Shown here: piece after piece, positions 8,846 to 17,601 of the stretch
Layout: every line of letters begins with the position of its first letter
Numbering within the stretch: position 1 is the first letter of the stretch
Assembly: GCA_030431615.1 (NCBI GenBank)
Contig: JAUIID010000006.1
Coordinates: 1-55,527 of the forward strand
Reading direction: 5' to 3'
From: Alphaproteobacteria bacterium
GTDB lineage: Bacteria > Pseudomonadota > Alphaproteobacteria > Geminicoccales > Geminicoccaceae
DNA: 55,527 nucleotides
Translations under genes and position numbers: made by a program
The notes under the pieces: generated by a model
Told to the model about the DNA's origin: nothing
What the model saw: only the letters and a program-made list of their open reading frames with translations
Database searches by the model: none

Positions 8846-10791
8846 GGCGTTTCTCCGGCACGGGCCCGGTCCCAGGCCTCGATCAGTCGACCGTAGCTCG
8901 CGGCCATCCCGTCGATGGCGGCAGCGTCGTCGATCCTTCCTGCAAACCAGTCGAGGGCGGCCGCGCCGAAGATGCTGCGGCCGACGGCGAAGCCCTTGCA
9001 GATCGGGTGCGCGGCGGCCCGCCGGAAGGCCTCCTCGAGGGTCGCCTCGGGTGCCTCGAGGCCGAGCAGCAGGACCCCCTGGCAATGCGGGTCGTAGGCG
9101 CCCACGGTGTCGGCGACCGCCCGCCATGCCGCGTCGCTGCCGGGATCCGGCAGCTTCCACCAGTCCGGGAAGAGCCCGGCCCCGTAGAGCTGGCGGATCG
9201 CGCGGGCGAGCGTGGTCGTTTCCTCCGGCAGGCCGGACTTGCTGGCGATGATCTCGATCAGGAGGTCGTGGAAGGTGCTGCGCGCTGCGTCCTGGAGGAC
9301 CTGGAGCCGCTCGATCTGGGTTTCCCGCAGCTCCGCCGGATCGTCCGGGTGGTAGAAGGCGAGGCACTTGACGCAGTGCTCGCGCGGCCATTCGCGCAGC
9401 ACCCGCCCGAGGTCCGGCCCGTCCTCGAAGCGGAGCGGCCGGGAGCCAGGCAGCTCGATCGGCCGGCCGATCCAGATCCCCTGGCCGGTCGCAAGGGGCA
9501 GCGTGGCGCCGCCATAGCGGCCGTCGAGCAGGATGCCGAGGTCATCGCGGGCGGCGCGCTGCCGCTCCACCGCCTGCCAGCACAGGGACTTGAAGTGGTC
9601 GATATGCGGGCGGCTGACCCCCGCCTCGTCGGCCATCGCCTCGAGCTGGCTGCGATGGTCGAAGGCGAAGGCGAGCACTTGCGGGAAGTGGCGCTCGCGA
9701 TTGGTGCTCCAGTGCAGCTGCTCGAGCGTGCGGTCCTTCCGGAGTGCGCGCACCGGCGAGCCGTGCTCGAGGAAGTGGCTGAGCTCGATCCAGGAGGGAA
9801 TGGCCGGCGCGCAGCCGTGGCGCGAGACGGCGAAGGCGCCGCAGGCATTGGCCAGCCTACAGCATTCCTCGACCGGCAGGTCGCGCAGATAGCCCCGAAG
9901 GAAGCCGCTCATGAAGGCGTCGCCGGCGCCGAGCACGTTGTAGACGTCGACCGGAAAGCCCGGCCCCTTGATCCCCTCTTCGATGTCCTTGGGAATCGCA
10001 CCCGGAAAGGCGACGCAGCCCATCGGCCCGCGCTTGCAGACGATGAGGGCATCGGGTGCGTGCTCGCGGACGGTGCGGATGGCGGCCAGCGTGTCGGTCG
10101 AGCCGCCGGCGATGTGCAGCTCCTCCTCGGTGCCGACGACGACGTCGCAGAGCGGCAGGATGGTCTGGAGATGGGCCGAGACGCTGCCGCTCGCGACGAA
10201 GCGCTCCTCGCCGAGCCCGTGCCCGGTTAGGCCCCAGAGCACCGGCCGGTAGTCGATGTCGAGGATCACCTTGCGCCCCTTCGCCCGGGCCACGGTCGCG
10301 GCCTTGCGCGAGGCGCGGTCGAGATTGGGCCTGGAGAAATGCGTGCCGGTGACGACGACCGCCCGTGCGGCAGCGATGTACGCCTCGTCGATGTCGGCTT
10401 CGTCCAGGGCGGAATCGGCGCAGTTCTCGCGAAAGAAGATCAGCGGAAAGCTGTGCTCGTCGCGGATGCCGAGGATGACGAGGGAGGTGAGGCGCGCGGG
10501 ATCGGTCTTGAGGCGGCTGGTGTCGACGCCCCAGCGCTCGACCTCCTCGCGCACGAAGCGGCCCATGTGCTCGTCGCCGACGGCGGTGATCAGGCCCGAG
10601 CGCAGGCCGAGCTTGGCCGTGCCAATGGCGATGTTGGTCGGGCAGCCGCCGACATACTTGGCGAAGCTCGACATATCCTCGAGCCGCCCGCCGGCCTGCT
10701 CGCCATAGAGATCGACCGACGAGCGGCCGATGGTCACGACATCGAGCGCAGGGGAGAGCCCCGGCTCGGGCGGCGTCTGGCTTTCTGGCAT
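8842..10791 (-). CDS. iolC: 5-dehydro-2-deoxygluconokinase fused to DUF2090 aldolase-like domain (IolC)
   Basis: A 649-residue two-domain protein. Residues about 15-335 are a PfkB/ribokinase sugar kinase: VGGCPTNIAIGTAKLG near the N-terminus and the anion-hole/base motif VLGAGDAFMSGF near residue 300. Residues about 340-645 are a DUF2090 TIM-barrel-like domain (AFAFDHRSQLEAM, ILLDGRYGG, VGRSIFG), related to class I aldolases. The kinase phosphorylates 2-deoxy-5-keto-gluconate; the fused domain is plausibly the following aldolase step, a common arrangement in Proteobacteria. The start was chosen because GAAGG lies seven bases before the ATG; an upstream in-frame ATG has no such site. The 5' region carries two GGAA-N6-TTCC type palindromes. 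Confidence 0.93.
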   Translation of the reverse strand: MPESQTPPEPGLSPALDVVTIGRSSVDLYGEQAGGRLEDMSSFAKYVGGCPTNIAIGTAKLGLRSGLITAVGDEHMGRFVREEVERWGVDTSRLKTDPARLTSLVILGIRDEHSFPLIFFRENCADSALDEADIDEAYIAAARAVVVTGTHFSRPNLDRASRKAATVARAKGRKVILDIDYRPVLWGLTGHGLGEERFVASGSVSAHLQTILPLCDVVVGTEEELHIAGGSTDTLAAIRTVREHAPDALIVCKRGPMGCVAFPGAIPKDIEEGIKGPGFPVDVYNVLGAGDAFMSGFLRGYLRDLPVEECCRLANACGAFAVSRHGCAPAIPSWIELSHFLEHGSPVRALRKDRTLEQLHWSTNRERHFPQVLAFAFDHRSQLEAMADEAGVSRPHIDHFKSLCWQAVERQRAARDDLGILLDGRYGGATLPLATGQGIWIGRPIELPGSRPLRFEDGPDLGRVLREWPREHCVKCLAFYHPDDPAELRETQIERLQVLQDAARSTFHDLLIEIIASKSGLPEETTTLARAIRQLYGAGLFPDWWKLPDPGSDAAWRAVADTVGAYDPHCQGVLLLGLEAPEATLEEAFRRAAAHPICKGFAVGRSIFGAAALDWFAGRIDDAAAIDGMAASYGRLIEAWDRARAGETP

Positions 10792-10826
10792 CGGACGACC
10801 TTCGGCGATTCCCTGATACCGCCAAT

Positions 10827-10870
10827 GAAACATGCATTCCAGGCATGTTCAAGAGTGGAATACCTATTCC
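10827..10870 (-). promoter_or_regulatory. iolCB promoter region with paired GGAA-N6-TTCC operators
   Basis: A perfect GGAA-TACCTA-TTCC palindrome lies at 10857-10870 and a one-mismatch copy (GAAA-CATGCA-TTCC on the plus strand) at 10827-10840, exactly 30 bases apart. Read toward iolC, TTGAAC is followed 17 bases later by TTCATT, a plausible weak sigma-70 promoter with the weaker site in its spacer. The stronger site overlaps the last codons and stop of the RpiR-type regulator gene. GGAA-N6-TTCC resembles the motif I recall for rhizobial IolR; that link is from memory. Confidence 0.65.
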
Positions 10871-11709
10871 TGACGTCTGCCCCGAGCGCTCACCAGCCGC
10901 TTGCCCGTCTCGATCACGAGGGTCGTCGCGAGGCACATCGAGGCGCTCAGCGAGCGGACGTTCTGGATCTCGGCGTCACGGACGAAGAGCGTCGGCCGGC
11001 CGTGCGCGGCGAGCGGGCTGAGCTGCAGGTCGGTGATGGCGACGATGACGAGCCCCAACGCCTCGGCGGCGCGCACCGCCTCGAGCGTCTCGGGCGCATA
11101 GGGGCGGTAGCTCGCGGCCAGCAGCACGTCGCCCGGCGCCAGCGTCTTCAGCTGCTGGCCAAGCATCCCCCCCTGGTTGTCGAGGAGCTGGACCGGCCGC
11201 TCGAGGTTGAGCAGGCCGTAGAGCAGGTAGGTGGCGACCGGCAGGCTGCGCCGCTGGGCGACGATGAGGATGCGCCCGGCACCGGCGAGCCGGTCGGCCG
11301 CGGCCGCGAGGTCGGCGCGGGGTGTCTCGGCCGCGAGCTCCGCGATTGCCCGTTGCGCTGCCTGGGCCAGCCGGTCGAGGCTGTCGCCCTGGGCCGCCTC
11401 GCCGCTCTCCCGCTGCGCCAGCCGGTCGGCATAGCTCGGCATCTGCTCGACCAGCCTGAGCCGGAAGAGCCGCTGCATGTCGCTGAACCCGTCGAAGCCG
11501 AGCGCCTGGGCAAAGCGCACCAAAGCCGAAGGCGGCACCTTGGCCTGCTCGGCGACGCTGGCGACGGTCTCCAGCGCTATGGTGTTGGGATGGGCCAGCA
11601 CGAAGGCCGCGATCTCCTTGAGCCGCGCGCTCAGCCCGCCATGCCGCGCGGCAATCAGCTGCTCCAGGTTGGTGAAATTCTCGGGCGTCAGGGGAGACGT
11701 TTGCTTCAT
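10864..11709 (-). CDS. RpiR-family transcriptional regulator with SIS domain, probable inositol regulator
   Basis: 281 residues. An N-terminal RpiR helix-turn-helix (residues about 10-80, with ETVASVAEQAKVPPSALVRF as the recognition region) is followed by a SIS sugar-phosphate binding domain (about 125-255, VLLAASYRPYAPETLEA). RpiR/IolR regulators of this form repress inositol genes until an inositol-derived sugar phosphate binds. It is transcribed toward iolC, and a sugar ABC importer is divergent from it. Matching palindromes at both target promoters make it the likely repressor. Neither candidate ATG has a clear ribosome site: the one used gives MKQTSP, and an alternative 15 bases upstream adds five residues. 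Confidence 0.87.
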   Translation of the reverse strand: MKQTSPLTPENFTNLEQLIAARHGGLSARLKEIAAFVLAHPNTIALETVASVAEQAKVPPSALVRFAQALGFDGFSDMQRLFRLRLVEQMPSYADRLAQRESGEAAQGDSLDRLAQAAQRAIAELAAETPRADLAAAADRLAGAGRILIVAQRRSLPVATYLLYGLLNLERPVQLLDNQGGMLGQQLKTLAPGDVLLAASYRPYAPETLEAVRAAEALGLVIVAITDLQLSPLAAHGRPTLFVRDAEIQNVRSLSASMCLATTLVIETGKRLVSARGRRQE

Positions 11710-11761
11710 CGGCGGCGCATGCATTCCGGCTGCGGCAAGTCTGGATTCCCGTTCTGGAGAC

Positions 11762-11818
11762 TTGACCTTTTGCTGGAATGTGTATTCCATAAATGCAAGC
11801 AGATGGAAACGCTGTTCT
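11762..11818 (+). promoter_or_regulatory. Importer promoter with paired GGAA-N6-TTCC operators
   Basis: TTGACC at 11762-11767 is followed by a 17-base spacer and TTCCAT, a weak sigma-70-like promoter. A perfect palindrome TGGAAT-GTGT-ATTCCA occupies 11774-11789, covering the spacer and the -10. A one-mismatch copy GGAA-ACGCTG-TTCT lies at 11805-11818. The start-to-start distance is 30 bases, identical to the iolC promoter pair. This placement is what a repressor would use to block the importer promoter. Confidence 0.65.
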
Positions 11819-11868
11819 GACAGCGCTGTCGGACAAGGCGATCTGCACCCACGAACCGGGAGGTTTCC

Positions 11869-12804
11869 ATGACCTTGAAAAAGACGCTGACGGCTGCCGC
11901 CCTTGCCACCGCCCTCGCCGCCGGCACCGCCCTGGCGCAGGACACCAGCATCATCGTGGTCAGCCACGGCCAGGCCTCCGACCCGTTCTGGTCGGTGGTC
12001 AAGAACGGCGTCGACGAAGGCGCCCGCGACTACGAGGTCAATGTCGACTACCGCGCACCCGAGACCTTTGACATGGTGGCGATGGGCCAGCTCATCGACG
12101 CCGCGGTCAACCAGGAGCCCTTCGGCCTCGTCGTCTCGATCCCCGATGCCGACGCGCTCGGCCCGTCGATCCAGCGCGCCGTCGATGCCGGCATCAACGT
12201 CATCTCGATGAATTCCGGCTCGGACGTGGCGCACGGCCTCGGCGCCCTCCTCCATGTCGGCCAGTCCGAGTTCGACGCGGGCAAGATCGCCGGCGCCGAG
12301 CTCGCCTCGATGGGCGGCTCGAACGCCATCTGCATCAACCAGGAAGTCGGCAATGTCGCCCTCGACCTGCGCTGCGCCGGCTTCGCCGAGGGCTTCGGCG
12401 GCAATGTCACGATCCTGCCGGTGACCATGGACCCGGCCGAGATCACCGCCAAGGTCAAGGCGGCGATGGAGACTGACGCGTCGATCGACACCATCCTCTC
12501 CCTCGGCGCCTCCACCGCCGGCGAGCCGGCGCTGAAGGCCCTCGAGGAGGTCGGCAAGGCAGGCGAGATCAACCTCGCCAGCTTCGACCTCTCGGCCAAC
12601 TTCCTGCAGGCCATCGTCGACGGCAAGGCCGCCTTCGCCATCGACCAGCAGCAGTTCCTCCAGGGCTACCTGCCAATCGCCTTTTTGGCCCTGCAGTCGC
12701 GCTACGGCCTGATGCCGGGCGGCGACGTGCCCTCCGGCCCGAACCTGATCACCGCCGACAAGGCCGGGCAGGTCATCGAGCTCAGCGCCAAGGGCATCCG
12801 CTGA
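11869..12804 (+). CDS. Sugar ABC transporter periplasmic substrate-binding protein (probable inositol)
   Basis: A 311-residue periplasmic binding protein of the ribose/inositol type (Peripla_BP_4). Residues 1-23 are a classical Sec signal peptide: KK charge, hydrophobic ATALAAG core, cleavage after ALA before QDTS. Recognisable features are [20 protein letters not shown] in the first lobe and [17 protein letters not shown] in the hinge region. It captures the sugar outside the membrane for the permease and ATPase encoded next. Its position opposite an inositol-type RpiR gene and its shared operator suggest myo-inositol or an inositol derivative, as for IbpA-type proteins; the ligand itself is inferred. 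Confidence 0.88.
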   Translation: MTLKKTLTAAALATALAAGTALAQDTSIIVVSHGQASDPFWSVVKNGVDEGARDYEVNVDYRAPETFDMVAMGQLIDAAVNQEPFGLVVSIPDADALGPSIQRAVDAGINVISMNSGSDVAHGLGALLHVGQSEFDAGKIAGAELASMGGSNAICINQEVGNVALDLRCAGFAEGFGGNVTILPVTMDPAEITAKVKAAMETDASIDTILSLGASTAGEPALKALEEVGKAGEINLASFDLSANFLQAIVDGKAAFAIDQQQFLQGYLPIAFLALQSRYGLMPGGDVPSGPNLITADKAGQVIELSAKGIR

Positions 12805-12845
12805 GCCACGCACAGCTCCGTCGGGGCCGGCTCTGGCAGCCGGTC

Positions 12846-12922
12846 CCGACGAACGGCTGAAGCACGACCGGAACCAACCAGAAGCCTGGGGAGGCGGCGA
12901 TGGCCGACGAACGGCTGAAGCA
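12846..12922 (+). repeat. 19-bp perfect direct repeat spanning the permease start
   Basis: CCGACGAACGGCTGAAGCA occurs at 12846-12864 and again at 12904-12922. The second copy encodes codons 2-8 of the permease (ADERLKQ) and the first is non-coding. The 58-base offset is not a multiple of three, so the first copy is not a duplicated reading frame. It looks like a local duplication, and the first copy lies in the untranslated leader just ahead of the ribosome site. Confidence 0.9.
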
Positions 12923-13985
12923 GGCGTCCTTCATGACGCGGCTGATGCGACGCCCAGAGCTCGGCGCCTTCTCGGGGCTCGTGCTGGTCTCGATCTTCTT
13001 CTACATCCTGGCCAGCGGCCAGATGTTCACGCTCTCCGGCATCCTGACCTTCATGTCGCCGGCGGCCCAGCTCGGCATCCTCGCGATCGGTGCCGCGCTC
13101 CTGATGATCGGCGGCGAGTTCGACCTTTCGGTCGGCTCGATGGTCGCCTTCGCCGGGCTGATCTTCGGTGCTTCCGTGACGGCGCTGCACCTGCCGCTGC
13201 TGCCCGCCATCCTGGTCACCTTCGCCATGGCGGCGGCCTTCGGCACGCTCAACGGACAGATCGTGCTGCGCACGGGCCTCCCCTCCTTCATCGTCACGCT
13301 CGCCTTCCTCTTCATCCTGCGCGGTCTGACCCTGGTCGGGCTGAAATGGGCGACCGGCGGCTCGACCCAGATGCGCGGCATAAGGGAAGCGGTCGGCGAC
13401 AGCGTGCTGGCCCCGCTCTTCTCGGGCCAGGCCTTCAAGGGCCTGTTCGCCTGGCTCGCCGAGCGCGGCATGATCGAGACCTTCTCGAGCGGCATGCCCA
13501 AGGTCACCGGCATCTCGGTCGACATCCTCTGGTTCTTCGGCATCGCCGCCGTCGCCACCATCGTCCTCACCCGCACCCGGGCCGGCAACTGGATCTTCGC
13601 CGCCGGTGGCGACGCCAATGCCGCCCGCAACTCGGGCGTGCCGGTGGCGCGGGTGAAGACGGTGCTCTTCATCGTCACCGCCTGCTGTGCCGCCCTCGTC
13701 GCGATCCTGACCGTCATGGACACCGGCAGCACGGATGCGCGGCGCGGCTTCCAGAAGGAGTTCGAGGCGATCATCGCCGCGGTCATCGGCGGCTGCCTGC
13801 TCACCGGCGGCTACGGCTCGGCGATCGGCGCCTTCTTCGGGGCCATCATCTTCGGCATGGTGCTGATCGGCCTGACCTACACCCAGATCGACCAGGACTG
13901 GTACCTCGTCTTCCTCGGCGGCATGCTGCTGATCGCCGTCTTCTTCAACAACATCGTCCGCAAGCGGGCGACCGGCGAACGCTAG
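12900..13985 (+). CDS. Sugar ABC transporter permease (RbsC/IatP type)
   Basis: A 361-residue inner-membrane protein with about nine to ten hydrophobic segments. The segment [15 protein letters not shown] near residue 75 is the signature of ribose-type (BPD_transp_2) permeases, and [22 protein letters not shown] near residue 240 is the cytoplasmic coupling loop that contacts the ATPase. GGAGGCGGCG lies just ahead of the ATG. It completes a one-permease importer with the flanking binding protein and ATPase, in the usual B-P-A order. The likely substrate is inositol, judged only from the neighbourhood. Confidence 0.9.
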   Translation: MADERLKQASFMTRLMRRPELGAFSGLVLVSIFFYILASGQMFTLSGILTFMSPAAQLGILAIGAALLMIGGEFDLSVGSMVAFAGLIFGASVTALHLPLLPAILVTFAMAAAFGTLNGQIVLRTGLPSFIVTLAFLFILRGLTLVGLKWATGGSTQMRGIREAVGDSVLAPLFSGQAFKGLFAWLAERGMIETFSSGMPKVTGISVDILWFFGIAAVATIVLTRTRAGNWIFAAGGDANAARNSGVPVARVKTVLFIVTACCAALVAILTVMDTGSTDARRGFQKEFEAIIAAVIGGCLLTGGYGSAIGAFFGAIIFGMVLIGLTYTQIDQDWYLVFLGGMLLIAVFFNNIVRKRATGER

Positions 13986-14002
13986 GACGGAGGAGACCCG
14001 AG

Positions 14003-14833
14003 ATGGCAACCGCAACGGTCGAAACCTCCGGCACACCCGGCGCGTGGGGTCGCTCCGGCCCGCCCTTGATCGAGGTCGACAACATCACCAAGCATTTCGG
14101 CTCGGTGATCGCGCTCGGCGGGGTCAGCCTCAGCGTCAACCGCCACGAGGTGCACTGCCTCCTCGGCGATAACGGTGCCGGCAAGTCGACCCTCATCAAG
14201 ACGCTCTCCGGCGTCCACAAGCCGAGCTCGGGCACGTTCCGGGTCGAGGGCGAGGCGGTCGCGTTCGACAGCCCGCGCGAGGCGCTCGATGCCGGCATCG
14301 CCACGGTCTACCAGGACCTCGCGATGATCCCGCTCATGTCGATCACCCGCAATTTCTTCATGGGCCGCGAGCCGCTCAAGGGCATCTGGCCGTTCCGCTT
14401 CTTCGACTTCACCGAAGCCGATCAGGTGGCGCGCGAGGAAATGGCAAGGATCGGCATCGACGTCCGCGATCCGGAGCAGGCGGTCGGCACCCTCTCCGGC
14501 GGCGAGCGGCAATGCGTGGCGATCGCCCGCGCCGTCTATTTCGGCGCCAAGGTCCTGATCCTCGACGAGCCGACCTCGGCGCTGGGCGTGCGGCAGACCT
14601 CGATGGTGCTCAAATACATCAACATGGTCCGCCAGAAGGGCCTCGGCGTCATCTTCATCACCCACAATGTCCGCCACGCCCACGCCGTCGGCGACCGCTT
14701 CACCGTCCTCAACCGCGGCCAGACGCTTGGCACCTACGGCAAGGACGAGGTCGACCTCGAGGAGCTGCAGAACCTCATGGCCGGCGGCAAGGAGCTCCAG
14801 GACCTCTCCGCCGAGCTCGGCGGGACGGTCTGA
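14003..14833 (+). CDS. Sugar ABC transporter ATP-binding protein, single-domain
   Basis: A 276-residue ABC ATPase with one nucleotide-binding domain. Walker A is GDNGAGKST near residue 55, the Q-loop is [11 protein letters not shown], the signature is [14 protein letters not shown] near 165, Walker B is [11 protein letters not shown] near 190 and the switch His is in FITHNV. Ribose-type importers usually have a fused two-domain ATPase. This shorter form works as a homodimer and is typical of the fructose/inositol (FrcA-like) subgroup. The start follows GGAGGAG by a suitable distance. The gene's stop is three bases from the convergent hydrolase stop. Confidence 0.92.
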   Translation: MATATVETSGTPGAWGRSGPPLIEVDNITKHFGSVIALGGVSLSVNRHEVHCLLGDNGAGKSTLIKTLSGVHKPSSGTFRVEGEAVAFDSPREALDAGIATVYQDLAMIPLMSITRNFFMGREPLKGIWPFRFFDFTEADQVAREEMARIGIDVRDPEQAVGTLSGGERQCVAIARAVYFGAKVLILDEPTSALGVRQTSMVLKYINMVRQKGLGVIFITHNVRHAHAVGDRFTVLNRGQTLGTYGKDEVDLEELQNLMAGGKELQDLSAELGGTV

Positions 14834-14836
14834 GCT

Positions 14837-15877
14837 TCAGGGCGCCGGCTGCAGATACGGCCGAAACGCGTCGGCGATCAGCCGGGCGAGCTCGGCATGG
14901 ATCGCCGCACGCGTCCGGCCGTCCCCGTCACGGCAGATGATGTCATCCTCGCCCTCTTCCAGGAGGATCGCCACCGCCTTCGGCTTGCAGACACTGAACG
15001 AGCTGAACGGCGTGGCATCCGGCACGGTGGCGTAGCGGGCAGTCGGGATCGCGGCCGCGACATCTGAAGCCTGCAGACCGGGCCTGATGGTATCCGGCCG
15101 GCCGAGATTGATGACCAGCACCGGCGCCTCGATGCGCGCCAGGCTCGCCGCCTCGAAGCTGCCGCCCAGCTCCGGATCGACCGCGACGGCGACGGCGATC
15201 CGCTCGTCGAGGTTCGAGCGGGCCAGCGGCGCCAGCTCGATCGCGTGCAGGTCGATGCCGCCCTGCTCGAACCAGGCACAGTCCAGCCCGGTGCCGCCCG
15301 CGTCGCACGAGCCGCGATAGCTCGCTTCATCCAGCCGGCCACCGACCAGCGCCAGGGCGGACGTCCCGCCCAGGAAGAACCCGAGAGCACCGACCCGATC
15401 CAAGGCCATGTGGCCGGCCAGGGCCGGATCCTCGGCGAGGGCTGTCAGGGTCGCCCCGAGGTCGGCCGGGCGCAGCCAGATCTCCGGGACCGCCGCTTCG
15501 GCCCCCCGCTCGCCGAGCGCTGGCGGCTGAACCACGGCGACCGCGAAGCCCTCACCGACCAGTCGTGCCGCGATCCAGCCGGTGACGTTCGGGGCCGCCC
15601 GCATGCCGCCATGCGACACCAGAACGAGCGGGAAGGGCCCCTCGACCAGCGGCGCATCCAGCCCTGCCGGCACGCCCTCGAAGATCCCGCTCTCACCGAA
15701 GCGCACGGGCGTGCCGCCCGCCGCCGCCGGATACCAGAGCGCAATGTCCAGCGCCTGCCCCCGTTCCGGCGCCATCACCGCCAGCTGGCGCAGCCCGACA
15801 CCATCGGCAGCACCGGCCGGAGCCGCCACCGCGGTCGCCATGCATACCATGACCAGAGCAAGCAACGATCGCATCAT
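14837..15877 (-). CDS. Exported alpha/beta hydrolase-fold protein lacking catalytic Ser and His
   Basis: 346 residues with a signal peptide (MMRSLLALVMVC core, cleavage near AAPAGA/AD). The fold is that of predicted dienelactone hydrolases/PAF-acetylhydrolase relatives: FPLVLVSHGGMRAAP is the oxyanion-hole strand. The nucleophile elbow, normally G-F-S-L-G-G, reads GFFLGGTSAL, with Phe (codon TTC, 15374-15376) at residue 168 instead of Ser. The usual A-x-H-F-x-F-L near the C-terminus reads ATPFSSFSVC, with Pro at residue 290 where His is expected. The Cys pair nearby (VCKP, IICRDG) is kept. The protein is therefore probably an intact but non-hydrolytic family member, or a decaying gene with few changes. 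It is monocistronic and convergent with the importer ATPase gene. Confidence 0.8.
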   Translation of the reverse strand: MMRSLLALVMVCMATAVAAPAGAADGVGLRQLAVMAPERGQALDIALWYPAAAGGTPVRFGESGIFEGVPAGLDAPLVEGPFPLVLVSHGGMRAAPNVTGWIAARLVGEGFAVAVVQPPALGERGAEAAVPEIWLRPADLGATLTALAEDPALAGHMALDRVGALGFFLGGTSALALVGGRLDEASYRGSCDAGGTGLDCAWFEQGGIDLHAIELAPLARSNLDERIAVAVAVDPELGGSFEAASLARIEAPVLVINLGRPDTIRPGLQASDVAAAIPTARYATVPDATPFSSFSVCKPKAVAILLEEGEDDIICRDGDGRTRAAIHAELARLIADAFRPYLQPAP

Positions 15878-16000
15878 GACCCCCACACCGGCGGGCTGCC
15901 GGAGCCTCGACGGCATCCCGACGCTCTGCACCTGTGGCCGGGACGGGGTCAAGCCCGGGCGGCCGGCGGGGCTCTTCACGGCACTCCGGGCACCATCCGG

Positions 16001-16843
16001 TCAGAGCCGCGACAGGCCCCAGCCCAGGGCACCGACAATGGCAAGGATCAGCGCGAACGGCACCAGCGGATGGATGTTGTTCAGCAGCCGCATGATGTTG
16101 CAGAGATAGCCCACGACATACTGCGCGGGCGTCTTCGGGCTCTTCGAGTACTCCATCGCCGCCTTGACGACGTAGAAGACGCCGGTGTTGGCCGCGAGCA
16201 GCGCCTTCGTCACCCGGACCGCGTTTTTGGGTGCTATCAGATAGTTGCACTTGAGCAGGATGCGCTGCCGGTCCTCGGGGTTGTAGTCGCCCTCGACCCA
16301 GTGCAGCTCCTTGTGGAAGTCGAGCAGCCCGAACTCGTAGGATCCGAACGCCTTCTCGACCCGGCTGTCGGCGAAGACGACCTTGTAGGTCGCGTCCGAC
16401 TGCAGGTAGATCAGCGCCCGGACGACCGCCCCCACCGGCATGAAGCGCAGGTTGCCGTCATAGTGCCGGGTGAAGAGGCCGTGGTCGCCGCCGAAATCCT
16501 TGTTGTAGTGCGAGATGTATAGCTCGTCGGTGTGCTGCATCGGCGTGACGACCGAATCGGCCGGGAACTGCTCGAGGATGGCGCGCCGGATGACCTCGCC
16601 GTCGCGCAGGCGGTCCATCTCGGCCGTGACCTCCGCTGGCAGGTGCCGGAGATAGACGTGCTTGGAGGGCCGTGCCTTCAGCTCCTCGTAATAGGTCGCC
16701 TCGACCCAGCGGGCGAGCCGGTCCATGAGCGCGCGGTCCGCCGGGTCGTCGAAGCGCCCGATCCGGGCCTTGAACATCCGCCCGGCCGGCCGGCGGCGAC
16801 GCTCGCCGCTGTCGATCGCGGCCCCGGTCGATGGAACGGTCAT
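16001..16843 (-). CDS. Unknown protein with possible Fe(II)/2-oxoglutarate oxygenase motif and C-terminal membrane anchor
   Basis: 280 residues, not assigned to a family with confidence. Residues 124-132 read FTRHYDGNL, giving an H-x-D pair (127/129). Residues 173-182 read LLDFHKELHW, and RQRILLK follows at 192-198. H-x-D...H...R in this order and spacing is what a double-stranded beta-helix Fe(II)/2-oxoglutarate oxygenase would show. The last 20 residues (PFALILAIVGALGWGLSRL) are a single hydrophobic helix, suggesting tail-anchoring in the membrane. The ATG overlaps the stop of the upstream membrane methyltransferase-like gene as ATGA, so the two are translationally coupled and probably act on the same membrane substrate. 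The oxygenase call is inference from motif order only. Confidence 0.65.
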   Translation of the reverse strand: MTVPSTGAAIDSGERRRRPAGRMFKARIGRFDDPADRALMDRLARWVEATYYEELKARPSKHVYLRHLPAEVTAEMDRLRDGEVIRRAILEQFPADSVVTPMQHTDELYISHYNKDFGGDHGLFTRHYDGNLRFMPVGAVVRALIYLQSDATYKVVFADSRVEKAFGSYEFGLLDFHKELHWVEGDYNPEDRQRILLKCNYLIAPKNAVRVTKALLAANTGVFYVVKAAMEYSKSPKTPAQYVVGYLCNIMRLLNNIHPLVPFALILAIVGALGWGLSRL

Positions 16844-17601
16844 GTCGGCTTCTCCCGTTTGATGCCCCCGCCTGCCGCCGTCGCGTAGCGGCGAACGAGC
16901 ACGGCACCGAAGGCGGCGGCGCAGAGGATGGCGGCGAGCGCGAACGGCCACACGTCCCGGAAGGCAGTGAGCAGCAGGAGCGAACCGGCTGCGAGGGCGA
17001 GGATTGGCACGAGCGTGCCGGGCATGCTGCCCGGTCGGGCGCGCGCCTCCATCAGGATGATGGCGAAGTTGAGGAGGACATGGAGCACCGCGAGCGGCCA
17101 CCAGTCCTGCCTGAACCCCTCGTCCAGGAGGGCGCCGCCATAGCCCGCCATGTTGCCGATGAGCATCGGGTGCGCCGTGACCGAGTAGGGGAACGCGGTG
17201 ACCTGCGCGGGCGGCAGGGCCTGGAGCTCGACGCCGTAGAAGGTCCGCGCGTCGCCGAGCGCCCGGTAGGCGGCATTGTTGAGCGCAAAGCCGGCCGCCA
17301 TGACGAGGATCGCGAGCAGGCTCGGCAGGGTCGGCAGGAAGGTGCTGGCAAGCGCGACGAGCGAGATGGTCTTCAGCAGCACGGCGTCGCGCTGGAAGCG
17401 CTCGGGCGTGATGGAACGCCAGAGGAAGGCGAGCGCATAGACGAGGTAGTGCCAGAAGCTGAGGGTGTAGACCGCCAGCCCCCGGCTGTCGGCGAGATAC
17501 GCGATCACCAGGACCGCGACGACGAAGATCGCCGCGGCGAGCGTCGTCCGCTCGCCCGACATCCCGCCCGCTCGCCGCATTGCCGTCGTCAGCTTGTTCA
17601 T
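16840..17601 (-). CDS. Integral membrane protein resembling PEMT/ICMT-type methyltransferases
   Basis: 253 residues with about seven hydrophobic segments. In the second half, FPYSVTAHPMLIGNMAGYGG is followed about 30 residues later by HVLLNFAIILME. This layout (aromatic-P-x-x-V-T-x-x-P-M-x-x-G, then a membrane helix ending in Glu) recalls the SAM-binding region of phosphatidylethanolamine and isoprenylcysteine methyltransferases. If so, it would methylate a lipid headgroup or a membrane-bound small molecule. It is the first gene of a two-gene operon with the oxygenase-like protein. A 2-TM-only or transport role cannot be excluded, since sequence identity to characterised enzymes is clearly low. 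Confidence 0.6.
   Translation of the reverse strand: MNKLTTAMRRAGGMSGERTTLAAAIFVVAVLVIAYLADSRGLAVYTLSFWHYLVYALAFLWRSITPERFQRDAVLLKTISLVALASTFLPTLPSLLAILVMAAGFALNNAAYRALGDARTFYGVELQALPPAQVTAFPYSVTAHPMLIGNMAGYGGALLDEGFRQDWWPLAVLHVLLNFAIILMEARARPGSMPGTLVPILALAAGSLLLLTAFRDVWPFALAAILCAAAFGAVLVRRYATAAGGGIKREKPT

Noticed and set aside
8731-10230. 499-residue plus-strand frame opposite iolC
   Set aside because: Shadow of iolC. The minus strand encodes a full kinase-DUF2090 protein; the plus frame shows only compositional Arg/Ala/Glu/Gly runs.
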